Positions 1 to 5,596 of a stretch of DNA of 5,864 nucleotides are shown here, piece by piece. This stretch comes from JBCCCJ01 sp039029315 (lineage in GTDB: Bacteria; Bacteroidota; Bacteroidia; J057). The notes beneath the pieces are model-generated. The model was given only the letters and a program-made list of their open reading frames with translations, made no database searches and had not been told where the DNA came from. The stretch spans positions 1 to 5,864 of the forward strand of contig JBCCGK010000215.1 in NCBI GenBank assembly GCA_039029315.1, given 5' to 3'. A program made the translations under genes and the position numbers. Position 1 is the first letter of the stretch. Each line of letters begins with the position of its first letter.

Positions 1-87
1 ATAATCATAGAAATTGTCTTGAGCCGATAGCGATTTTATCGATTCATAACGCTTGGCGGCTATAGCTAAAAATTCTTCCTTGCTCAT
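1..87 (-). CDS. Partial ORF running off the left edge, N-terminus only
   Basis: Read on the minus strand, an ATG at 87 opens a frame that stays open for 29 codons to the window edge; it begins MSKEEFLAIAAKRYESIK and reaches NFYDY. An AAGGA lies five bases before the ATG, a good Shine-Dalgarno match and the only one among the genes here. The start overlaps the stop of a 38-codon ORF as ATGA, which suggests translational coupling. The peptide is charged and helical with no signal peptide. From memory, similar N-termini (acidic helix followed by a FYDYE-like motif) occur in small Bacteroidota proteins linked to transposases. With 29 residues visible this is only a guess, and the function should be treated as unknown. 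Confidence 0.5.
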   Translation of the reverse strand, partial: MSKEEFLAIAAKRYESIKSLSAQDNFYDY

Positions 88-200
88 ATGAGTCCTTTTT
101 GGCTAAGATACTCCTTTTGCGACAATTTGGCATACACCCAAGTTGGGATCACATCATAGAAAGCCGTATCTTTAGGATTCGGGAAAGATTTTGTACTCAT
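84..200 (-). CDS. Possible 38-aa small protein, coupled to the left-edge ORF
   Basis: A minus-strand ATG at 200 opens a 38-codon frame, beginning MSTKSFPNPKDTAFYDVIPT and ending LSQKGLI, with TGA at 86-84. The codon just before the ATG is TAA, so the frame cannot extend upstream. Its stop overlaps the start of the next ORF by 4 bp, the arrangement of a coupled leader peptide or first cistron. I recognise no family and see no Shine-Dalgarno. It could be a real small protein, a leader, the 5' part of a two-ORF insertion sequence, or chance. It would be divergent from dsbD, and its presence argues against starting dsbD at the TTG at 191, which would overlap it. Confidence 0.35.
   Translation of the reverse strand: MSTKSFPNPKDTAFYDVIPTWVYAKLSQKEYLSQKGLI
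143..174 (+). promoter_or_regulatory. Candidate Bacteroidota-type promoter for dsbD
   Basis: TATCTTTA at 167-174 matches seven of eight positions of the Bacteroidota -7 box TAnnTTTG. A TTGG at 143-146 sits 20 bp upstream, where the -33 TTTG element is expected. Transcription would start about 50 bp before the dsbD ATG at 233. The site lies inside the divergent 38-codon ORF, and no experimental support can be read from sequence. Confidence 0.3.
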
Positions 201-232
201 TTATTGAACTGAAACAACCAATTCATTCGCTC

Positions 233-2833
233 ATGAACCGCTGGGCAACCTACCTCCTTCTCCCCCTTTTGCTATTTGGAACTTTGGGATTCGTCCAAGC
301 CCAAATAGAGAATGCTGTCCGTTTTTCCTACCAACTGGAGCCTTCCAAAGATCTGGTTGTGGGACAGGAAATCAGCTTGACTATCGAAGCCTTGATCGAC
401 CCGGGCTATCATATGTACTCTGCCAATCAGGTGGAAGGTATGGAGATGATGGCTGCTACCTTTGAGTTGGATAAGGAATCCGATGGAGTAGAGTTAGTTG
501 GAGCATTTGACGATAAGGGTAAAAAAGAGACCAAATTCGATGATGTCTTCGAAAATGACATTTCACTCTATCACGATAAGGTCACCTACACTCAGACAAT
601 CAAAATCACGAAAGCCAAAGCCAGTCTTGCTGGTTTTATGAGGTATCAGGTGTGTGATGATTCCCAATGTATTCCAGGCTCTTATGATGTAGTAACTACC
701 CTAAAAGCTGCTGAGAAAAAAGCGGAACCCAAACCGGCACCACCTCCACCTCCACCTCCCAAACAGCAAAAAAAAGCTATTGACAAAAGCAAAAAAACCA
801 CTCCTGAGCAGAAGGTCAAACAACAGCTTCCCATCATCAAACAGGAACAAGCACCAAGTATTTCAGATGTTGCCAAGACGAATCCCTCCTCTAAACCCCA
901 TGCACGATTTGATAATGCTGTAACATGGGAACAAGTATGGAGTCATGAAGGAGAACCCAAAAAAGGAGATGAGTTCACGATTTCATTCAAGGGAAAGATT
1001 AATTCCGGGTTTCACGTCTATTCCTCCATTCCTCCCAAAAAGCCCGCAGGTCTTCCTACTACCTTTAATCTGAATGGCGAATCCTATGGGGTAGAATTAC
1101 TTGGAGATCTGACAGAAGAGGGAGAGGCTATCAAAAAATATGATGAGATTTTCGAAACGGATGTGATTCAATTTGAAGACGAGGTTACATTCCTCCAAAA
1201 AATAAAAGTAACAGAGGACAATCCTGTTATTGATGCCTATCTGGCTTATCAGATATGCGATGAGGGAGCTTGTGTGAATGAAAAAGTTGAGATATATGAG
1301 ACCTGGGGCAATGAGAGTCCTTCCCATTTAGAAGAGAAGACCGGAAGCTCTTCTTCTACGGACCCAGAAGGGAGTTCTCTATGGGTGTTGATGCTTCAGG
1401 GCCTACTATTGGGCTTTGCATCTGTTCTGACTCCTTGTGTGTTCCCAATGATTCCTTTGACAGTCAGTATTTTTGCAAAAAACGAAAATAAATCTCGTGC
1501 CGCCTCGATCCGGGATGCCTTCTTCTACGGCTTTTCGATCATCACCATCTTTACTGGACTCACGGTATTCCTGGTGATTCTCTTCGGAGCAGAAATCATC
1601 CAGGTCATCTCCAATAGTCCTAGCTTCAATGTATTTTTCTTTGTATTGCTATTTGTCCTGGCTTTGTCTTTTCTGGGCATGTTTGATATCCAACTGCCAG
1701 CTTCATGGAGCAATGCAGCCAATAAAGGCAGCGAGAGAGGTGGCTTGATTGGGATTTTCTTTATGGCCTTGACATTGGTCATTGTCTCCTTCTCCTGTAC
1801 CGGACCTGTCGTAGGAATGGTATTGGGATGGGCAGCCACAGGCAAATCCTATCTGGCACCTATCATGACCATGTTTGCCTTCTCCCTTGCCCTGGCGCTT
1901 CCTTTCATGCTCCTGGCAGTCTTTCCCCAATGGTTAAACTCCCTTCCCCGTTCAGGAGGTTGGCTCAATGCTGTAAAGGTAGTCCTGGGAATGCTGGAAT
2001 TGGCATTGGCCTTTATCTATCTCTCCCGCGCGGATCTTGTTATGCACTGGGGAATCTTGGACAGAGAAATCTTCCTGGGAGCATGGATTGTGATTTTCTC
2101 CATGTTGGGCTTTTATCTATTGGGCAAAATCAGATTGCCGCATGATAGTCCTGTTGATCGTATTTCCGTACCTCGTTTCCTCATGTCCATGGGCACCTTC
2201 TGGTTTGTCCTATATCTCGTTCCAGGCTTATGGGGTGCATCTCTCCCCATGCTGGGAGGATTCCTTCCTGCAAATACCAAAGGCATAGGGGTCATTTTGC
2301 AAGATGGTGTGGCGATGGGTCCAATTGGAGCTTCCTCCACCAATGACATTTGTTCCTACCCAGACAAAATTTCTGGCCACTTGTCTGGAGACACGCCTCG
2401 CGGATTTTGTGCCTTTTATGATCTGGAACAAGGGATGGAATATGCCAAACAGGTCAATAAACCCGTCTTCCTTGACTTTACTGGACATACTTGTGCCAAT
2501 TGTCGCTATCTGGAAAAGACAGCATGGCAAGATGAAGAGGTGAGACGATATATTACAGAAGAATTTGTCCTCATTTCTCTCTATACAGATGATAGACAGA
2601 AATTAGCAAAAGTGGAAAAGACTTCTACTGGAAAGAAACTCAGAACGGTGGGAGACAAATGGATTCAATACCAACTCAATACCTACAATACAGGTGCTCA
2701 GCCTTATTACGTATTACTTGATCATGACAAATCCAGCCTAATCTCCCCAACGGGATTCAATCCGCCATTGGATGTACAGGTGTATCGAGATTTCTTCAAA
2801 CGAGGATTGGAAGAATTTCGACAAAGGCATTGA
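233..2833 (+). CDS. dsbD: Thiol:disulfide interchange protein DsbD with duplicated N-terminal domain
   Basis: This 866-residue inner-membrane protein should pass electrons from cytoplasmic thioredoxin across the membrane to periplasmic thiol proteins (disulfide isomerases, cytochrome c maturation). The ATG at 233 is preferred over an in-frame TTG at 191 because it puts a signal peptide at the very start (residues 1-23, ending FVQA before Q). Two DsbD N-terminal-like domains follow, about 27-157 and 228-358, each ending in a CX4C pair (C141/C146 in YQVCDDSQC, C342/C347 in YQICDEGAC). They are joined by a Pro/Lys/Gln-rich linker with seven consecutive prolines (170-176). About eight membrane helices span 384-669 and carry the redox cysteines C402 (TPCVFPMIP) and C522 (SCTGP). 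The C-terminal thioredoxin domain (about 730-866) has C754-A-N-C757 and a likely cis-proline P824. Family members usually have one N-terminal domain. Two extra cysteines (C707, C726) precede the thioredoxin fold. The gene is convergent with the downstream TPR gene. Confidence 0.93.
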   Translation: MNRWATYLLLPLLLFGTLGFVQAQIENAVRFSYQLEPSKDLVVGQEISLTIEALIDPGYHMYSANQVEGMEMMAATFELDKESDGVELVGAFDDKGKKETKFDDVFENDISLYHDKVTYTQTIKITKAKASLAGFMRYQVCDDSQCIPGSYDVVTTLKAAEKKAEPKPAPPPPPPPKQQKKAIDKSKKTTPEQKVKQQLPIIKQEQAPSISDVAKTNPSSKPHARFDNAVTWEQVWSHEGEPKKGDEFTISFKGKINSGFHVYSSIPPKKPAGLPTTFNLNGESYGVELLGDLTEEGEAIKKYDEIFETDVIQFEDEVTFLQKIKVTEDNPVIDAYLAYQICDEGACVNEKVEIYETWGNESPSHLEEKTGSSSSTDPEGSSLWVLMLQGLLLGFASVLTPCVFPMIPLTVSIFAKNENKSRAASIRDAFFYGFSIITIFTGLTVFLVILFGAEIIQVISNSPSFNVFFFVLLFVLALSFLGMFDIQLPASWSNAANKGSERGGLIGIFFMALTLVIVSFSCTGPVVGMVLGWAATGKSYLAPIMTMFAFSLALALPFMLLAVFPQWLNSLPRSGGWLNAVKVVLGMLELALAFIYLSRADLVMHWGILDREIFLGAWIVIFSMLGFYLLGKIRLPHDSPVDRISVPRFLMSMGTFWFVLYLVPGLWGASLPMLGGFLPANTKGIGVILQDGVAMGPIGASSTNDICSYPDKISGHLSGDTPRGFCAFYDLEQGMEYAKQVNKPVFLDFTGHTCANCRYLEKTAWQDEEVRRYITEEFVLISLYTDDRQKLAKVEKTSTGKKLRTVGDKWIQYQLNTYNTGAQPYYVLLDHDKSSLISPTGFNPPLDVQVYRDFFKRGLEEFRQRH

Positions 2834-2850
2834 TGTAAGGGAGGTATGTC

Positions 2851-2868
2851 GAGGAATAATTCTTCCTC
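2851..2868 (+). terminator. Small hairpin just after dsbD
   Basis: GAGGAA (2851-2856) and TTCCTC (2863-2868) form a 6-bp stem around a 6-nt loop, starting 17 nt past the dsbD stop. Sixteen of the 18 bases are palindromic. No T-run follows, so it is not a classical intrinsic terminator. It may protect the 3' end of the mRNA or be incidental. Confidence 0.25.
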
Positions 2869-2916
2869 TCTGAACCCGACTTGGTATCTGATGGCATTGC
2901 TAGCTTTCAGTCTTAT

Positions 2917-2930
2917 AACCTGTCTTGATT
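2917..2930 (+). repeat. Left arm of outer 14-bp inverted repeat
   Basis: AACCTGTCTTGATT here is the exact reverse complement of 3250-3263. The pair encloses 347 bp including the MITE-like element. A shorter partner, CAGGTT at 3023-3028, could instead close a 112-bp unit with the first six bases of this arm. The two arms may be ends of an older element into which the MITE later inserted, or two copies of a dispersed intergenic repeat. Confidence 0.6.
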
Positions 2931-3085
2931 CTGGTTTTTGTCTGAGGAAAGCAGGATTTTTGGGTTCTGAGAAGGAATTTTTTTGAGGAATACCGAGGTC
3001 TTTCGAGAAAAAATGACGCACTCAGGTTCCAAAAAGCCAAATTTCCTTAGAGACTGTTTGAGTTTTGTATATGGAATTTGTTATA

Positions 3086-3101
3086 GGTCATTTTTTTGAC
3101 C
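3086..3101. repeat. Local hairpin inside the left half of the MITE
   Basis: GGTCA (3086-3090) and TGACC (3097-3101) form a perfect 5-bp stem around a loop of six T. In the global fold this segment would instead pair with the A-rich stretch at 3162-3180, so the two structures compete. Confidence 0.4.
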
Positions 3102-3110
3102 TTCAAGGCG

Positions 3111-3150
3111 GAAAAACCGGAATGTAGCAGAGCTACATGAGGATTTTTTC
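3111..3150. terminator. Central stem-loop of the MITE, possible bidirectional terminator
   Basis: ATGTAGC (3122-3128), loop AGA, and GCTACAT (3132-3138) form a perfect 7-bp stem. It is flanked by GAAAAACC on the left and GGATTTTTTC on the right, which extend the stem with a small internal loop. An A-tract before and a T-tract after the stem give intrinsic-terminator character in both directions, which would suit the convergent dsbD and TPR transcription units. The 3-bp gap between the stem and the T-tract weakens the match. Confidence 0.35.
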
Positions 3151-3220
3151 AAAGCAGAAGGGCGAAAAAAGGGGCATACCAAAACCATAGGATAATATTC
3201 AAACAGTCTCTTAGCCATTT

Positions 3221-3239
3221 TGGCCAAAGTCAAACTTAG
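3221..3239 (-). repeat. Dispersed 19-bp motif, copy 1
   Basis: Read on the minus strand this is CTAAGTTTGACTTTGGCCA, identical over 19 bp to 5683-5701 on the plus strand. It lies 25 bp past the TPR stop codon and 7 bp outside the target duplication of the MITE-like element. Here it continues into AAA, completing the small palindrome TTTGGCCAAA. Both copies lie in the sense orientation 3' of a gene. Confidence 0.65.
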
Positions 3240-3249
3240 GAAAAAGAGA

Positions 3250-3263
3250 AATCAAGACAGGTT
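3250..3263 (-). repeat. Right arm of outer 14-bp inverted repeat
   Basis: AATCAAGACAGGTT is the exact reverse complement of 2917-2930. It ends one base before the TPR stop codon (TAA at 3267-3265), so whatever carries this end abuts the coding region. CTTA follows at 3264-3267 and also occurs at 2912-2915 beside the left arm, but offset by one base, so a target duplication is only suggested. Confidence 0.6.
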
Positions 3264-3264
3264 C

Positions 3265-3741
3265 TTACTCTTCCAGTTTTTTGCGGAGAGCTTCAACCTG
3301 ATCTTGCAGGTCTTCTTCATATGGCATCAAGCTGAGTACCTGTTCCAATGATCGAAGGGCGCGTTTGATGTCTCCAATGGCCAGATAAATACTTGCCCGA
3401 CCAGAGAGCGCACCAAAGTGCCTGGGTTCAAGTTTCAGGGTAGTCACAATATCTTTCAGAGATGTCTTGAAATCGCCTCTGAGGTAATAAGCTGTCGCAC
3501 GCTTGTTCCATCCTTCGGCAAAGTCAGGCTCGAGTTCCACGACTTTTGAGAAGATGTCGATGGCTTGTGTGAACTCCTGTTCATTCATGTTGGAAATTCC
3601 CTCTTCAACCAGTTGATCAATTTCCTCTTCTCCACTCTGCATCCACAGATCCCAGATCTCTGTTTGGATCTGTTCGATCTCCTCCTGCCGAGTCTCATCG
3701 GCCAGTTTCATAAACAATTGATCCAAATAAGATGCGCTCAT
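3265..3741 (-). CDS. Tetratricopeptide-repeat protein
   Basis: This 158-residue protein has no signal peptide or membrane segment and is probably cytoplasmic. The ATG at 3741 is chosen over an in-frame TTG at 3759, which would only add six residues. An acidic N-terminal helix (8-40, with the IWDLWMQSGEEEIDQL motif) leads into three consecutive 34-residue TPR units at about 41-74, 75-108 and 109-142, then a charged C-terminal helix. The second unit reads AEGWNKRATAYYLRGDF and ends LEPRHFGALSG. These phrases resemble a TPR family I recall from Alphaproteobacteria, where the function is also unassigned. TPRs normally mediate protein-protein contacts, so a scaffold or chaperone-like role is possible but not shown. 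It starts 34 bp after the MORN-protein gene on the same strand, so the two are probably co-transcribed. Confidence 0.88.
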   Translation of the reverse strand: MSASYLDQLFMKLADETRQEEIEQIQTEIWDLWMQSGEEEIDQLVEEGISNMNEQEFTQAIDIFSKVVELEPDFAEGWNKRATAYYLRGDFKTSLKDIVTTLKLEPRHFGALSGRASIYLAIGDIKRALRSLEQVLSLMPYEEDLQDQVEALRKKLEE

Positions 3742-3775
3742 TATAGTAGAGATTTCCAATAGTCAGGGAGATGCT

Positions 3776-4549
3776 TCACTTAACAGGAATCCTGATTGTT
3801 CGCATAAAGGTTGCCTGCGCTTCTGATCGAACCTTCACTCGGAGATATAGGCGAAATTCGTCCCCGTCAGTATAGGGGGTCAGTACAAGTGGATATTCAA
3901 TCGAAGCTCCCCGAGAGCTGATTGTCCCATCAGGACTTGAGTATTCTACGAATTTGGAAGGAACTTTTGGAAAAAAAATCGAAACCTGATTTGCAGTATC
4001 CCTTTGCAGCTGATTGCCCTCTTTGATGAAAAGGTGTGGTTCTTCCAGATTTGTTGTGTCGATCAAACCTTCGACAAATCCGAGTCTCTCAGAGATCAAG
4101 TTCCCCTGATCATTGAAACGCTGAGCAAATACAACGGAATCATGGTCCAGGATGGCATACATACTCAAATTTCCATCTTCATCAAATACCGTCAATTCGC
4201 CTTGCCGGATTCCCATCTCCCACTCTTGTCTGAGTTTGATCGTTCCATCATTGAAGTACTCAACATATACACCATCTCGGACACCTTCTATATACGTCCC
4301 AAGAGATCTCAAATTCCCATTCTCATAAAACTCCTTCTCTTCACCGATGATCCTTCCTTTGACAAAAGGCGTCTCTTTTGACACTCCACCATTCGGGTGG
4401 AATGAATAGCCAACGCCTTCCCATACTCCACTTTCATTCAAGGGATTCACTGTCTGAAGACGTTCATCCTCATCATATACTTTTTCGACCTGAGCAATAA
4501 TTGGGAAGTTCAAGCAAGCAAGGAATAGCAGAAAGTAGAAATGCCTCAT
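3776..4549 (-). CDS. Secreted MORN_2-repeat (YwqK-like) protein
   Basis: This 257-residue protein begins with a signal peptide (about 1-19, MRHFYFLLFLACLNFPIIA before Q). The ATG at 4549 is preferred over an in-frame TTG at 4576, which would put nine residues before the signal. Residues about 44-135 hold four degenerate repeats of some 23 residues with the MORN_2 pattern, in which an aromatic segment leads to NG, a short strand and a G-x-x-x-G turn (for example EFYENGNLRSLGTYIEGVRDG). The remainder (about 186-257) is predicted beta-rich and unrecognised. Related proteins are often annotated as YwqK-family antitoxins, but no toxin gene is visible here and I do not infer that role. A periplasmic or surface location is likely. 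C12 is not in a proper lipobox, so a lipoprotein is unlikely. It is the first gene of a probable two-gene operon with the TPR gene. Confidence 0.85.
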   Translation of the reverse strand: MRHFYFLLFLACLNFPIIAQVEKVYDEDERLQTVNPLNESGVWEGVGYSFHPNGGVSKETPFVKGRIIGEEKEFYENGNLRSLGTYIEGVRDGVYVEYFNDGTIKLRQEWEMGIRQGELTVFDEDGNLSMYAILDHDSVVFAQRFNDQGNLISERLGFVEGLIDTTNLEEPHLFIKEGNQLQRDTANQVSIFFPKVPSKFVEYSSPDGTISSRGASIEYPLVLTPYTDGDEFRLYLRVKVRSEAQATFMRTIRIPVK

Positions 4550-4604
4550 AAATACAACAGAAGAACAGAGGGGCAAAATGTCAGGTTTTCATGGGGAACG
4601 GGTA

Positions 4605-4621
4605 ACCTTTTAGACAAAGGT
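4605..4621. promoter_or_regulatory. Inverted repeat in the divergent promoter region, possible operator
   Basis: ACCTTT (4605-4610) and AAAGGT (4616-4621) are a perfect 6-bp inverted repeat with a 5-nt spacer. GGTAAC also occurs as a direct repeat at 4601-4606 and 4619-4624. The site lies between divergent genes and covers the proposed -7 box of the minus-strand operon, so a bound protein could control one or both. It is short enough that chance cannot be excluded. Confidence 0.3.
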
Positions 4622-4622
4622 A
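4615..4622 (-). promoter_or_regulatory. -7 promoter box for the MORN/TPR operon
   Basis: On the minus strand this reads TACCTTTG, a perfect match to the Bacteroidota -7 consensus TAnnTTTG. It lies 65 bp upstream of the ATG at 4549, implying a leader of roughly 60 nt. The -33 region (about 4641-4647) reads AAGTTCT, a poor match to TTTG. The box overlaps a 6-bp inverted repeat at 4605-4621. Confidence 0.5.
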
Positions 4623-4648
4623 ACGAATTATCTGTAAAGAGAACTTCC

Positions 4649-5596
4649 ATGAATTCAACGGATAAAATCCCCATCATATATACTGACAGCTACAATATTG
4701 GCTTGCTGGGTATCGAGAATCTTCATCCTTTCGACACAAAAAAATACAGAAAGGTATACAAACACCTCCACACCCAATTGGGGATTCAGAAATCCCAGTT
4801 GCATACCCCTGAATTGGTTCGAGATGAGCAATTGGAGCTGGTACACAGCCGTACGTATCTGGACTCCCTCCGACAATCTGAAGTCATTGCAAGTGTAGCC
4901 GAATTAGGGCCATTAGCTATGCTCCCTGCAGGTTTGTTGAGAAGAAATATGTTGCGCCCCATGCGGTATGCAGTAGGCGGAAGCATCCTGGGTGCCAAAC
5001 TTGCGCTACAACATGGCTGGGCTGTCAATCTCTCCGGTGGCTATCATCATGCCAAAGCTGGCAATGGCGAAGGCTTTTGTTTTTTCGCAGACATCCCTAT
5101 GGCCATTCATACCCTCTGGCAAGAAGAGCCGGACCTCCAGGTCCTGGTGGTCGATCTGGATGCACATCAGGGCAATGGCATCGAAGCCATTATGCAGAAT
5201 GATGATCGCTTTCGAATGCTGGATGTGTACAATGATGCCATCTATCCCAATGATCTGGCTGTCAAAGCCTACATCGATTATCATTTTCCGATTTCTCCCT
5301 ATACGACCGATAATGACTATCTCGAAATCGTGCAACAGGCCTTAAGCTGGGCATTAACAGAAAAGAAACCTGATCTGCTGATCTACAATGCAGGGACCGA
5401 TATCTACGAACATGATCCACTTGGACAGCTTAAAGTCAGTGAAGCAGGAGTTATTCAACGAGACCGCATGGTGTTTGAGATGGCCCTAGCGAAGGATACA
5501 GCTATTTTGATGGTATTGTCAGGTGGCTATACCGCTGAGTCGGGCCCGATGATCGGGAAATCATTGGAAGGGATTCTGAAGGACTTGGTGACCTAG
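4649..5596 (+). CDS. Class IV (HDAC11-like) histone deacetylase-family hydrolase
   Basis: This 315-residue cytoplasmic enzyme has the zinc-dependent deacetylase fold at about full family length. The frame is open back to an ATG at 4541, but that start would overlap the divergent MORN gene and add 36 residues unlike the family; the ATG at 4649 places the first family strand (IPIIYTDSYN) near the N-terminus. Active-site residues are complete: H133-H134 in GGYHHAK, D169 as likely relay, zinc ligands D171 and H173 in DLDAHQGNG, zinc ligand D251 in NAGTDIYEHDPLG, and catalytic Y294 in SGGY. ENLHPFD, LRPMR, GWAVNLSGG, MLDVYN and IYP also match what I know of eukaryotic HDAC11, so class IV is favoured over AcuC or acetylpolyamine hydrolases. 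Bacteria lack histones, so the substrate could be an acetylated or fatty-acylated protein or a small molecule. Human HDAC11 prefers long-chain acyl-lysine. The gene stands alone on its strand. Confidence 0.92.
   Translation: MNSTDKIPIIYTDSYNIGLLGIENLHPFDTKKYRKVYKHLHTQLGIQKSQLHTPELVRDEQLELVHSRTYLDSLRQSEVIASVAELGPLAMLPAGLLRRNMLRPMRYAVGGSILGAKLALQHGWAVNLSGGYHHAKAGNGEGFCFFADIPMAIHTLWQEEPDLQVLVVDLDAHQGNGIEAIMQNDDRFRMLDVYNDAIYPNDLAVKAYIDYHFPISPYTTDNDYLEIVQQALSWALTEKKPDLLIYNAGTDIYEHDPLGQLKVSEAGVIQRDRMVFEMALAKDTAILMVLSGGYTAESGPMIGKSLEGILKDLVT

Larger units (their letters stand above)
3050..3210. mobile_element. 161-bp palindromic MITE-like element
   Basis: The element starts GAGACTGTTTGA (3050-3061) and ends with its exact reverse complement (3199-3210), a 12-bp terminal inverted repeat. 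TTA lies directly outside both ends (3047-3049 and 3211-3213), as a 3-bp target duplication would. The palindrome runs through the whole element: its midpoint, 3130, is also the centre of an internal perfect hairpin (3122-3138). Paired blocks lie between, such as CCTTC 3100-3104 with GAAGG 3157-3161 and GAAAAA 3111-3116 with TTTTTC 3145-3150. It has no ORF, so it would need a transposase supplied in trans. GAG-starting ends with a TNA duplication suit the IS1031 group of the IS5 family; that assignment is inferred from general knowledge and not verified. Confidence 0.75.
2834..3264. other. Repeat-rich non-coding gap between convergent genes
   Basis: No convincing gene lies in these 431 bp. 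The minus-strand frame at 2722-3021 runs antisense into dsbD and resembles no known protein. From left to right the gap holds a small hairpin after dsbD, one arm of a 14-bp inverted repeat (2917-2930), a G/T-rich stretch with several GAGGA/TTTTT blocks (2931-3046), a 161-bp palindromic MITE-like element (3050-3210), one copy of a dispersed 19-bp motif (3221-3239), and the other 14-bp arm (3250-3263) ending one base before the TPR stop codon. Both flanking genes read into the gap, so repeat insertion here would be tolerated. Confidence 0.7.

Noticed and set aside
191..232. TTG start extending DsbD by 14 residues
   Set aside because: It would place a polar stretch before the signal peptide and overlap the divergent small ORF; the ATG at 233 gives a normal signal peptide.
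682..876. Minus-strand frame with a glycine run
   Set aside because: It is antisense to the proline-rich linker of dsbD; the glycines are the complement of proline codons.
2722..3021. 99-codon minus-strand frame across the dsbD 3' end
   Set aside because: It is half antisense to dsbD and half in repeat-rich intergenic DNA, with no recognisable domain.
4004..4381. 125-codon plus-strand frame inside the MORN gene
   Set aside because: It is antisense to a well-supported coding region with a signal peptide and repeats.
4514..4549. Lipobox at C12 of the MORN protein
   Set aside because: The residue three before the cysteine is Phe and the hydrophobic stretch continues past it to a good signal peptidase I site after A19.
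4541..4648. ATG at 4541 extending the HDAC-like protein by 36 residues
   Set aside because: It overlaps the start of the divergent MORN gene and the extra residues do not resemble the family.
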